Source: Boothiomyces macroporosus
Taxonomy: Eukaryota > Chytridiomycota > Chytridiomycetes > Rhizophydiales > Terramycetaceae
NCBI GenBank assembly: GCA_027604185.1
Contig: JADGKB010000142.1
Location: forward strand, 1 to 30,328
Length of the DNA stretch: 30,328 bases
Direction of reading: 5' to 3'
Shown here one piece after another: positions 18,031 through 27,250 of this stretch. A program made the position numbers and the translations under genes. The notes beneath the pieces are model-generated. The model had not been told where the DNA came from, searched no databases, and worked only from the letters and a program-made list of their open reading frames with translations. Numbering within the stretch: position 1 is the stretch's first letter; each line of letters opens with the position of its first letter.

Positions 18031-20305
18031 ATGGCAAAGCGTACTGTGGAAGACTCTTCAGATGACGAGCCAATGGTAAGTGCTCTTAATCCAGCTTAAC
18101 GCAGTCAAAGTAATTTATTTATTAACTAGAGAAAGAGAACCAGGAAAAGGTGATTTTTATCTTACTCAGATTGTCAAATCAGAGAGTAACCAGCAAGCAA
18201 AACCAAAAGCAAAGAAGATCAAGGTAGAAAAGAAGGAAAAAATCAAAAAGGAAAAGGAAGAAAAGGAAGATTCGCCAGAGAAGGAAGATGACGATGAAGA
18301 AGAAGAACGTAAATGGTGGTTGGAAGAGAAGGAGGATAACGGAATCAAATGGACGACTTTGCAGCACCAAGGTCCTTTGTTCCCTCCGCCTTATGAGCCG
18401 CATGGTGTAAAGATGCTTTATGATGGTAATAATAATTAATTATAGGTTAATAATACTAATGTTAGGTGCGTAGTTATTAACCAAGGCAAACCTGTTGAGT
18501 TGACACCAGCAGCAGAAGAAGTCGCCAGCTTCTACGCAGCTTTGTTAGGCACAGATAACGGCAACAACCCAGTATTCCAAAAGAACTTTTTCGCTGATTT
18601 CCTCAAAACAATCAAACAGGAAAAGATTCCCAACTGTCCAATCAAAGAATTCTCAAAGTGCGACTTTACCCCAATATTTGATTACTTGAACAAAGTAAAG
18701 GAGGAAAAGAAGCAAATGAGCAAAGAAGAGAAAAAGAAATTAAAAGAAGAAAAAGAAGCGATCGATGAAATCTATGGATGGTGTACCATGGATGGACGAA
18801 AAGAAAAAGTAGGAAACTACAGGATTGAACCTCCTGGTTTGTTCAGAGGCAGAGGTAATTTGTATTAATAGTAGGTGAACATCCAAAAACTGGCTGCTTA
18901 AAATTACGCGTACAACCAGAACAAGTTACTATTAATATTGGGGCAGATGCTAAAATACCTGATCCGCCAAAGGGACACAGCTGGGGTACTGTTTCCCATG
19001 ATAATACTGTCACTTGGCTAGCAATGTGGAAAGAAAATGTAAATGAAAGCACAAAGTACATTTTCTTGGCTGCTACTTCTTCTCTTAAAGGTCAGTCAGA
19101 CATGAAGAAGTTTGAAAAAGCTAGAGAATTAAAAGTAATTTATTCTTAACCAGAAACACATTGATCACATCCGCAAATCCTATGAAGAAAATCTTAAAGA
19201 TAAAGTAATGCAGGTGCGTCAGTTGGCTACCTGCTTGTACTTTATTGACAAACTAGCTTTAAGAGCTGGTAATGAAAAGGGGGAAGATGAAGCAGATACT
19301 GTTGGTTGCTGCTCTTTGAGATACGAGCATATTACTTTGGAGCCGCCAAACAAGGTAGTATTTGATTTTTTGGGTAAAGATTCTATCCGTTATGTCAATA
19401 CTGTAGAAGTTATTGATCAGGTTTACAAGAACTTGAAAATTTTCAAAAAGGAGCCGAAAACTGTCGGAGACGATTTATTCGACCGTATCAATGTACCTAT
19501 TTTTAATCTAGACCACTTTATTAAATAAGCATTTAAATCAGTTAATGCCTGGGCTTACAGCCAAGGTATTCCGTACCTTTAACGCATCCTATACTTTCCA
19601 GGAAGAACTTCGTAAAACACCTGCTGACGGTACCATTGCTGAAAAAGTCTTGGCATACAATAGAGCAAATAGACAAGTAGCTGTCTTATGTAACCACCAA
19701 AGGGCAGTCCCTAAATCACATGGTACCCAAATGTCTAGACTGACAGACAAGGTTAGTACTAATTTATTGTAGATATTGGCTGTGAAATACCAGCGACAAG
19801 AAGTTAAACAGCAAATATTGGAATTGGAACCCTCGCTAAAGAAACAACGGCCCGAATTACTCGAGCCTGAATCAGATTTAGATGACGAGTTTATCAAACG
19901 ACATGAAATCGCATTGGAAGAAAAGGAAAAAGAACGGCTGGAAAAGCTATTGATCAAAGAAAATGAAAAGCGAAAAGAAAACGGTGAAGAGCTATTGAAC
20001 TCCCTTCCAGAACAAAAAAAGAAACAAACTATTCCAACAATGGACAAGTTGGAAAAGAAACTACAAACATTAACTGACCGAATACAAGCACAAAAAATGC
20101 AAATGGTAGACAAGGTAATTGATTCCTTATGCAGGATGAAAACAAACAAACAGCACTAGGAACTTCGAAAATCAATTACATTGATCCAAGGATTTCAGCG
20201 GCTTGGTGTAACAAGTACAATGTACCTTTGGATAAAATATTTAACCGAAGTTTACGTGAAAAGTTCAAGTGGGCGATGGAATCGGATAAAGACTGGGAAT
20301 TCTAA
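18031..20305 (+). CDS. TOP1: DNA topoisomerase I (type IB)
   Basis: Nuclear enzyme that relaxes supercoils through a 3'-phosphotyrosyl link. About 698 aa. An acidic/basic N-terminal tail leads to [34 protein letters not shown], core [17 protein letters not shown], and catalytic-site segments [18 protein letters not shown] (Arg), FLGKDSIRY (Lys), [18 protein letters not shown] (Arg, His) and [10 protein letters not shown] with the active Tyr (about 657). It ends SDKDWEF like other eukaryotic TOP1. Homology fixes introns 18426-18485 (60 nt), 18855-18874, 19135-19153, 19493-19511, 19752-19772 and 20115-20134 (19-21 nt each). An N-terminal intron begins at 18076 (GTAAGTGCTCTTAATCCAG, 19 nt), but the splicing of 18076-18169 is ambiguous. 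Confidence 0.97.
18076..18169 (+). other. Ambiguous intron cluster in the TOP1 N-terminus
   Basis: Three intron-like units sit here: 18076-18094 (GTAAGTGCTCTTAATCCAG), 18110-18129 (GTAATTTATTTATTAACTAG) and 18150-18169 (GTGATTTTTATCTTACTCAG), separated by 15- and 20-nt spacers. Several combinations keep the frame into [13 protein letters not shown]: removing only the first, removing 18076-18169 whole (94 nt), or removing the first plus 18110-18169 (60 nt). Removing each unit singly does not keep the frame. Confidence 0.6.
18426..18485 (+). other. TOP1 intron made of three contiguous 20-nt intron units
   Basis: Between MLYDG and [11 protein letters not shown], conserved as one continuous stretch in TOP1, lie exactly 60 nt. 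They divide into GTAATAATAATTAATTATAG, GTTAATAATACTAATGTTAG and GTGCGTAGTTATTAACCAAG, each with GT, AG and a TTAAT/CTAAT/TTAAC branch-like motif near its end. The exon sequence GAT G / GC AAA resumes perfectly across all three. Confidence 0.85.
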
Positions 20306-20390
20306 TAATATTTCATCCACCTTTACTATATTTAAGATCTGTAGTTGTATTTTATAGCCGTTCTCGGTTGAATTGTCAGTAATTGAAAGA

Positions 20391-22438
20391 AAGATTTGAG
20401 TTTGATTTTACAAATAACTGGAAAGATTTGATTTGAACTTCAAATCTTTCGACACAGGTCAACAAAAAATTCCTTCCAAATGTCAGATCTTACACCAAGC
20501 GAATCGGCCTCAAATATTAAGTCAAACAAGAGACCAAGATCAGTTGTATGGGATCATTTTACAATATCGGACTCGGATAAAACAAAGGCAATTTGTAGTC
20601 ACTGTGCAATACACACTAACAGTTTTTCGTACAATGTAGGAGGAACGACGAATTTGATGAATCATTTAAATTCTCAGCACAAACCAATTATAAATGCTTG
20701 TGAAAATAATTCAAAACAGTTACGAATTGACGAAGCGCTGAAACTCTGTCCTGTCGTGTCGTATTCACAAGAGCTATTTGATGATCATTTAATTGATTGG
20801 ATTGTGTCAAATGACCAGCCATTCGTAGAGGTGGAATCGGAAAAATTTAAATCAATGATAAAGTTATTGAAACCAACAGTTTCAATAATGAGCTCAGATA
20901 CCGTCAAACGGAGAATCTTGGCCAAGTACGAAGTCAAATTGTCGGAAATGAAGTTTATGATGGAAACACTTGACTCGAAAGTTTCTTTTACTATGGATTG
21001 TTGGACGTCACCTAATAATCTTGCATTTTTGGGTGTAACTGGACATTTTATTGACAAAGATTGGAAAGCACACGCATATACTTTAGCATTCAAACCTTTG
21101 GATAAATCACACTGTGGATCAAATTTATATGAAGCATTTTTAGGAATACTTGAAGATTGCGGATTACGACAAAAAACTATGGGTATTACACTTGATAATG
21201 CGTCAAATAATGATGCTTTTGCAGCTTGTTTAGATCAAGATGACACTAGTTTTAGTAATTTTCGTCATATCCGTTGTTTTGCACATGTTTTAAATCTAGG
21301 AGCTCAAGCTGCCTTGAATGTGATCAAAGATGATTTAAATCAGCTTAGAGTTGGTATTCGAAAAATTAGGAGCAGTCCTCAATCATTTATCAAATTTAAA
21401 GAGTTTCAACAACCTACGGCAGATGGTAAATATTTAAAGCCAATTTTTGACGTTGTAACCCGTTGGAATTCTACGGCTGATATGCTTGAACGTTCGTTAA
21501 AGTTAAAAAATTCTTTGATTAGTTTCTTTACTGACTGGGATTCTAAAAAAAAGATTAATGAACCTTTATTATCTTTAAATCCTCAAACTTGGGCAAACTT
21601 TGAACGGATCCTCTCTTATTTACAGCCATTCCGGAAATGTACGCTTATGGTGTGTGAGGATAAATATCCCACTTTATCTTTGGTAGTTCCGCTTTACAAC
21701 AGGCTAATGGATCATTTGGATATTTGGATGACTCAAAAGACAAAGCCCGAAGAAGCTTTTCATCGAGCAATTGTTGCAGAAAGTGCAAAAATTAAGCAAT
21801 ACTACAACATGACTAGTGACGTTTATACGATTAGCACTGTGTTGGATCCTCGTTTTAAACTTGATTATTACAAAAAAAGTACCAGAAATGGTCAAGAGTC
21901 CTACCAAGAAACTTATGACATTGTTAATGTGGTATATACAACATTCTATGCTCCAGCTGCAGCTGTTACTATCGAAGAAGATAAAACCATTGATGATGAT
22001 TTTTACATATTTGACCAAGATATACCCTTAAATGCCGTCGACGAATTCAGAGAATATTGTAATGACAAAAACAAGCTAAAGGGTGGCAAAAAAGCTGATG
22101 TTTTGGGTTGGTGGAAAACTAATTCTAAAACGTATCCAAACCTTTCGAGAATGGCTAGGGACTACCTAGCTATTCCTGGAACATCTTCGTCGTCTGAGCG
22201 ACTATTTTCAACAGGCAAACATTTGATAACTGATACTAGATGCTCAATGAGTCCTACTACAATCGAGGCTTGCCAATGTCTCAAGTCATGGTTATAAATT
22301 ATCAAATCATTTCAAATATACGTCAAATACTTTTAAGATTTGAATTTGATCAAATATTTAAAATTAAGACTTGAGTTTGAAATTTTCAAATATTTAAAGT
22401 ATATTTGATCGATAGATTTGGATTTGTGTGGAGCCCTA
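20391..22438 (+). mobile_element. hAT-family DNA transposon
   Basis: The element carries an intact hAT transposase (20480-22297). Subterminal repeats AAGAYTTGARTTTGA occur at 20391-20405 on the left and at 22335-22349 and 22366-22380 on the right, all in the same orientation. A perfect inverted pair GAAAGATTTG/CAAATCTTTC (20421-20430, 20441-20450) could form a hairpin upstream of the gene. The right end probably falls at GTGTGGAGCCCTA (22438), as hAT termini read TAGGG inward. No matching left terminal repeat or 8-bp target duplication was found, so the left boundary is uncertain and may be eroded. It lies between TOP1 and the expansin-like gene. Confidence 0.75.
20480..22297 (+). CDS. hAT transposase with BED zinc finger
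   Basis: 605 aa, uninterrupted, unlike the intron-bearing host genes. Residues about 20-65 form a BED zinc finger: VVWDHFT, CSHCAIH, and TNLMNHLNSQH. The RNase H-like catalytic core shows FTMDCWTSPNNLAFLGVTGH (first Asp), GITLDNASNNDAF (second Asp) and HIRCFAHVLNLGAQAAL (CxxH). The C-terminal hAT dimerisation region has MARDYLAIPGTSSSSERLFS, containing the usual SxxSER signature and likely third acidic residue, then CQCLKSWL. The frame is complete with no disabling changes, so it may be active. Confidence 0.95.
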   Translation: MSDLTPSESASNIKSNKRPRSVVWDHFTISDSDKTKAICSHCAIHTNSFSYNVGGTTNLMNHLNSQHKPIINACENNSKQLRIDEALKLCPVVSYSQELFDDHLIDWIVSNDQPFVEVESEKFKSMIKLLKPTVSIMSSDTVKRRILAKYEVKLSEMKFMMETLDSKVSFTMDCWTSPNNLAFLGVTGHFIDKDWKAHAYTLAFKPLDKSHCGSNLYEAFLGILEDCGLRQKTMGITLDNASNNDAFAACLDQDDTSFSNFRHIRCFAHVLNLGAQAALNVIKDDLNQLRVGIRKIRSSPQSFIKFKEFQQPTADGKYLKPIFDVVTRWNSTADMLERSLKLKNSLISFFTDWDSKKKINEPLLSLNPQTWANFERILSYLQPFRKCTLMVCEDKYPTLSLVVPLYNRLMDHLDIWMTQKTKPEEAFHRAIVAESAKIKQYYNMTSDVYTISTVLDPRFKLDYYKKSTRNGQESYQETYDIVNVVYTTFYAPAAAVTIEEDKTIDDDFYIFDQDIPLNAVDEFREYCNDKNKLKGGKKADVLGWWKTNSKTYPNLSRMARDYLAIPGTSSSSERLFSTGKHLITDTRCSMSPTTIEACQCLKSWL

Positions 22439-22715
22439 CAATGTATTAGTAGCACTGGCAAAGCTCTTACTCCAAGTCCACAGTTATCGATGTTTGATGT
22501 TTCAGCAGATCTCCATCATCCTGTCAAAGCGGGATAATACTTTAAGCGATCCCTTTCATGTAAAACTTAATGCGGATCTCGTAGTCATAGCTTGATCCAA
22601 AAGTTCTAAAATATTTTCCAAAAAAGGAAGTCTTAAAAATAAGAAAGACCCTCTCCTTAATTCCTTAAAAATCTGCGACAAAGTATAAAAGGTTCGAGTA
22701 CAAAATGATCCGCAC
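22298..22715. other. Right end of the transposon and promoter of the expansin-like gene
   Basis: The left part, to about 22438, is the transposon's AT-rich subterminal region. Right of it is about 280 bases of host sequence ending in a TATAAAAG box at 22684-22691, 24 bases before the next ATG. Confidence 0.6.
22684..22691 (+). promoter_or_regulatory. TATA box of the expansin-like gene
   Basis: TATAAAAG, 24 bases upstream of the start codon. Confidence 0.55.
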
Positions 22716-23480
22716 ATGTTATTCTTGTTGATCCAGACCATTGCAGCTCAATGGAGCACTGGCCTTTGCACCTTCCATGATTATGAAGGTGATTACAATA
22801 GATTCGGAAAGGCTTTGGACAACAATCCTGGCTGGTGTGGAATAAGATACTCTGTCTTGAATGTGGCTCGTATCACTGCTATGCACGGAATATCAGCATC
22901 CTCTTGCAACCAGTGTCTGGAATTCTCTGCTGCCGATGGATCTGGGCCTTCTGTTTATGTTCTAGTAGTTGATCAAAAGGGAGCGGAAGGACTGGATGTT
23001 GCTCAGTCATCATTTGCTGCTGCATTCCCAGGAAAAAATTCTCTTGATCCAGAAACTTGCAGATGGAGAATTGTAGATCCAAGCAAGTGTGGAAAAATCT
23101 GTTATGCTGATGATCCTGAATGTAATGTTGGTGAAAGAAATATATTGGCACCTGCACAGCTTCCACCTGCCAATCAAGCACCAATCGGATTAAATGTTGG
23201 GGCAGTTAGCTCTAGTTCCTCTAGCACCACTTCCAGCACCAGTTCAAATGGTGCATCTAATAGCAATTCTTCAGGGGGTTCAACTTCTGGATCTAACCTT
23301 GCATCAAACATTCAATCAAACTCCACTTTAAACTCTACTGCAACCACTACTACCCCTGCTTCTGTCCAGACTGTTGGTCAAGCGTTTCAAATTATCGGTT
23401 CCAATCCTTTTCAGTCAAATGCATTTATAGATCTACCATACCTGTACACTATTTTGTTACTAGCACTATTAATAAATTAA
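22716..23480 (+). CDS. GPI-anchored secreted protein with expansin/RlpA-like double-psi beta-barrel
   Basis: 254 aa. A short hydrophobic leader (MLFLLIQTIAAQ) precedes a roughly 120-residue barrel-like domain: GLCTFHDYEGDYNRFGKALD, NPGWCGIRYSVLNVA, SSCNQCLEFSAADGSGPSVY, VLVVDQKGAEGLDVAQSSF and ETCRWRIVDPSKCGKICY. The cysteine pattern and VxVxDxxGxxGLDVAxxxF resemble expansin/barwin-related proteins of fungi that loosen or bind wall polysaccharides without clear hydrolysis. Then comes a Ser/Thr/Asn-rich stalk (about 175-225, including runs of serine) and a hydrophobic tail LPYLLYTI-type segment typical of GPI anchoring. The first in-frame ATG is used, 24 bases after a TATA box. Confidence 0.78.
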   Translation: MLFLLIQTIAAQWSTGLCTFHDYEGDYNRFGKALDNNPGWCGIRYSVLNVARITAMHGISASSCNQCLEFSAADGSGPSVYVLVVDQKGAEGLDVAQSSFAAAFPGKNSLDPETCRWRIVDPSKCGKICYADDPECNVGERNILAPAQLPPANQAPIGLNVGAVSSSSSSTTSSTSSNGASNSNSSGGSTSGSNLASNIQSNSTLNSTATTTTPASVQTVGQAFQIIGSNPFQSNAFIDLPYLYTILLLALLIN

Positions 23481-23573
23481 GTTATTGTCTCTTTCTAAAT
23501 CGTAGTATCCTTGTTCAAGATATTAGTTGGATGGAACTGATAGAGTCTTGAAATTCGTGAACGTACTATTAAT

Positions 23574-25524
23574 TTATTCAATGATTTTCTTTTCCTTTAA
23601 TCTCTGCAATGCTGCCTTCTTCATTTCCTTCTTTTCACTTCTGTTCAAAGCCTTCTTTTCAACTTCTGGCCCTGGCTTTGGCAAAACAGGCTTCTTTTTC
23701 TTCTTTTCTACAGTCAATTCTACATTAAATGATAATTACCTTGCATAATCTTTTCATCTTCGTCATCGTTAAATGTGACTGGCTTTTCTACCTTTTCAAC
23801 AGTAGGTTTATCTTCTTTTTCTTTGGCTTTGAAAGTGTTGCTGGTTTTTTGAAGTTTGGCTACAAAGAAACCGTCCATGTTATGAGTATGGGGATAGTAT
23901 CTCTTTGTCAAGTTCATGTTTTGGTGGAATCTCTGTCCACGGAAGTTGGTGAATCCATCCTTTCCGAACTCTAAACCAGTAGGTACTAGTTTAACGTTTG
24001 GACGTTTTTGAAGGGCATATTGAATAACTTGTTCGTTCTCTTCTACAGTAATGGAGCAGGTAGAGTAAACCAAGTAGCCGCCAGTTTTTGAATTTGCATC
24101 TATCGAATCAATAGCAGCCAGAATTAATTCTTTTTGAACGTGGGTCAAAAATTGGAAATCTTCTTTGCTCTTGTTCAACTTTACACTTGCATCCTTGGAA
24201 ATGACCCCAGTACCAGAACATGGAGCATCTAGCAATATACGGTCAAATCCACCGATAATTTCTGGGAATTCCCTTCCATCATAGTTGCAGACAACTGTAT
24301 TTCTTATCCCTAGACGGTGAACGTTACCAATTAGCGCCTTCATTCTATCTTTGCTGATATCATTTGCAAATACACATCCAGTATTTTTCATTAAAGACGC
24401 AATATAAGTAGTTTTACCACCTGGTGCTGCACACATATCCAAGACTCGTTCATGTTCTTGAGGTGCAAGGGCCATGACTGGCAAGAATGAAGCTGCTGCT
24501 TGAAGCATATAATGCCCAGCAAGATATTCTGGAGTGGCACCAATAGGTACAGGAGAATCAAATATTTGAATCCCGACTTTGGACCATTTACCAATAGGTT
24601 CCAAGTTCACACCTCTGTTAATCAACGCTTGTGCCAAATCCCTTCTTCTTGTTTTAAGAGTGTTTGCTCTGATAACAACTGGTCTTGGGACTTCGTTCGC
24701 TTCAAAGAATTCCACGACTTCAGAAAGAGGGAACAGGTGGAATAGCATTTCAACCAAGAACAAATTATATCCATAGTAAAGTGCAATATCTTTGAGTAAT
24801 TGGTCGACATATTCTGAACGGGATCTACATTAAACTAATTTTACCTGTCAGGATCTCTTAAATCATTGAAATTACTAAGAGTACGGATAATTTCACTGAT
24901 TCTAGCATGAACGACAGTAATATCTTCTGCTTCGTCTTCTTCGCCTTCACCCTTAGGCTCAGGAAGAATCAACTTTTCTCTTTGTTCGATATTGTCGAGC
25001 ATTTCTTGATTGGCCAATTCTTCATCTTCCAAATCTTTTTCATCTTCCAATTCAGCTTGCTTTTCAAATTCAGTAGGCCCTTCATCGTCAGAGTCGTCAA
25101 ACATTTGTCTGACTTCCATATCTTCATCAGAATCGGCATTGGAGTCTTCTACTTCAATATCTGAAGGTATATCTTCTTCGTCCTCTTCAATAACTGGCTC
25201 GTCATCATCGAAAGCCGGTTCTTCATCTTCTTCCAATTGTTCAAATTCGTCTTCTCCTTCGAATTCATCCGCGCCTTCAAAGTCATCCTCACCTCCAAAG
25301 TCATCCATCTCTTCAAATTGTTCAGATTCCTCCGATTCTGGTTCAGGCTTCTTTTTTCCCTTTCCATTCTTCTGAGTTTGCTTTCCATTCGTTTCAACTC
25401 TTTGGATTTTATTTGGCTGCTCCAATTCTGGATTCTTTTTTCTCTTGAGCTTGTTGAATAGCTCATCAGACAGTGGAAGTGGGTCTCTCTGCTTGTTCTT
25501 TGCCTGTCTACTTCTGTTTCCCAT
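23574..25524 (-). CDS. NOP2: NOP2, 25S rRNA (cytosine-C5) methyltransferase
   Basis: Nucleolar enzyme that methylates large-subunit rRNA and is needed for 60S assembly. The 636-aa protein has a basic start (MGNRSRQAKNKQRD), a long acidic region (about 75-200), then the NOL1/NOP2/Sun catalytic domain: PLSEVVEFFEANEVPRPVV, RRRDLAQALINRGVNLEPIG, cofactor motif LDMCAAPGGKTTY (about 356-368), LLDAPCSGTGVISKD with Cys429 and VYSTCSITVEENE with catalytic Cys483, and YYPHTHNMDGFFVAKL. A lysine-rich tail ends the protein. Introns are 24825-24844 (GTAAAATTAGTTTAATGTAG) and 23720-23739 (GTAATTATCATTTAATGTAG), both 20 nt. It diverges from TSR4. Confidence 0.97.
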
Positions 25525-25674
25525 ACTGAAAAAGAAAAAAAAATATGAGCAAAAAAAAAGTTAAATTGAGAGCGCAAGAAATATTTTGAATAAACTAAGA
25601 GTCAAGTGACTTGAGCCAAGCTAAATTTCACTCTAGCATGTAAACGACAGTCCTGCAATTTTTTTTTATTTTTT
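25525..25674. promoter_or_regulatory. Divergent promoter of NOP2 and TSR4
   Basis: 150 bp separate the two starts. It contains A- and T-tracts close to each ATG. Both genes act in ribosome biogenesis, so shared control is plausible, though this is inference. Confidence 0.5.
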
Positions 25675-26553
25675 ATGCAAGTTGGATTTGTAGGTTCGTC
25701 AACAAACGAAGATGTGGATAAAATTGGAGGAGAACCATATGGTATAAAGAATCCAGCATGTCCGCATTGCTCCAAGATATGTTTTTTGCTCACTCAAATT
25801 TATTCCATGGACAGGACAATTTTAGTATTCATATGTCCCAATAATCCTTGCAAATAGTATGTTGTATTTCATAGTAGTGTGGTATCATTCAGAATCAATT
25901 TGAAAATTACAATTGTTGAGCAAGTTAAAGTAACCAAGGCTGAGCCGTTGTTCAAAGTAGAGAGTTGGTCAGATTCTGAAGACGATACGCCAGATATAAC
26001 GAACCAGAGTAAGGAAATTACCATGAATCAAACCAGTTACAAGACAATTGAGCTCGATTTATTTGAAACTGATTCGAAATTTCCTTGCTTTGAACTGTAT
26101 TTTGAAAACGAAACAAGAGCAAAAGAGTCATATACATATGAACAGAAACTACTTGAAGAATATTTAAAAAACAATCCGCAAGATGAGCAGATATTGAACG
26201 GTAAAGTGGAAGAAGGCGAATGGAACGAGGATTACGAACCAGCAGACCTTTCGATGAAGCTCTTTAAAAAGTTTACAAAGACTATACAGTTCAATCCTAC
26301 TCAAGTTATGAGATACGAGTACAAAGGAAAGCCATTGTATTACAAACGCTTGGAGAATATTCCAGACTGTCCGTGCGGTGCCAAGAGGGTATTTGAATTC
26401 CAAATAATGCCATATGTGCTGACTATCATACAAAAGATTGACCAAGTCCAAGACTTTATCGATAATGGATTGGATTTTGGAACAATATTGGTCTTTGTAT
26501 GTGAAAAGGATTGTGACAACCAGACAGAATTTGCAGTTGCTCAATCAGATTAA
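25675..26553 (+). CDS. TSR4: TSR4/PDCD2-like ribosome-assembly chaperone
   Basis: In yeast Tsr4 binds newly made ribosomal protein uS5 (Rps2) and brings it to 40S assembly. The 285-aa product starts MQVGFVGSSTNEDVDKIGGE and has the N-terminal zinc-binding part PACPHCSKICFLLTQIYSMD and VFICPNNPCKY. After an acidic linker (ESWSDSEDDTPD) the PDCD2_C domain shows CPCGAKRVFEFQIMPYVL, LDFGTILVFVCEKDC and a final FAVAQSD. A 21-nt intron at 25857-25877 (GTATGTTGTATTTCATAGTA then G) lies just after CPNNPCK; an 18-nt version ending at 25874 would also keep the frame and add one Ser. Confidence 0.92.
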
Positions 26554-26623
26554 TAAATACAAGTTAAAGTGAATTTAATTTATTATGTGCTTGGGATATT
26601 TACACATTTAATAATAGGTGGAT

Positions 26624-27250
26624 TTAGAGAGCCAAGAAGGCAACAGCGATAGCAGCCAGGGAGAATACAGTAGATTGAGCACCAGAGACAATTGGGGCAT
26701 TGTATCCAGAGGCAGCAGTGGTAGCAGCAACTGGAAGGTCAGCAGTAGCAGTTCCGTAAACATCCGCTGCTGGGGTGGTTGCAGCAACTGGAAGGTCTTC
26801 ATCGCATCCAGTGGTGGTTGGTACAGCAACTGGAAGATCTTGGTTGTAAGCTGGGGTTGGGACAGCCTTTGGAGCATCTTCAGCGCATGGAGTGGTAGCT
26901 GGGGCAGCAACTGGAAGGTCTTGTCCATAAGCATGGGTTGGTGCAGCTACTGGAAGGTCTTGTCCATAAGCTTGAGTTGGAGCAGCCTTTGGGAGGTCTT
27001 GTCCATAAGCTTGAGTTGGAGCAACAACTGGAAGGTCTTGTCCATAAGCATGGGTTGGAGCAGCCTTTGGAAGGTCGTGGTTGTAGGCTGGAGCAACTTT
27101 TGGAAGATCGTGGTTATAAGCTTGAGTTGGAGCAGCTTTTGGGAGGTCATTGTTGTATGGAGCAGCAGTGGTAGCAACTGGAAGGTCATTTACGTAAGCG
27201 TTGTAAGCTGGAGCAGCGATGACAGCAGAGGCGATGATGAAGAATTGCAT
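26624..27250 (-). CDS. Secreted, GPI-anchored tandem-repeat protein (1)
   Basis: 208 aa with a short leader (MQFFIIASAVIAAPA) and a hydrophobic GPI-type tail (STVFSLAAIAVAFLAL). Between them is a low-complexity domain of Ala, Pro, Thr, Asp and Leu built on repeats of AYGQDLPVAAPTH and variants (AYNHDLPKAAPTQ), then less regular units with CAEDAPKAVP and CDEDLPVAATT holding the only two cysteines. Probably a cell-wall or surface coat protein. It is a paralogue of the gene at 27971-28501, sharing leader, DLPVAATT units, tail and promoter. A TATAAATA box is 41 bases upstream. The reverse strand also has a long open frame, which I regard as a shadow. Confidence 0.75.
   Translation of the reverse strand: MQFFIIASAVIAAPAYNAYVNDLPVATTAAPYNNDLPKAAPTQAYNHDLPKVAPAYNHDLPKAAPTHAYGQDLPVVAPTQAYGQDLPKAAPTQAYGQDLPVAAPTHAYGQDLPVAAPATTPCAEDAPKAVPTPAYNQDLPVAVPTTTGCDEDLPVAATTPAADVYGTATADLPVAATTAASGYNAPIVSGAQSTVFSLAAIAVAFLAL
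26899..27160 (-). repeat. Tandem 39-bp (13-codon) coding repeats
   Basis: About six consecutive units coding variants of AYGQDLPxAAPTx, nearly identical at DNA level in the middle four copies. Such repeats change copy number by slippage or recombination. Confidence 0.75.

Noticed and set aside
25010..25375. Serine-rich 121-codon plus-strand frame
   Set aside because: It is the complement of the acidic region of NOP2.
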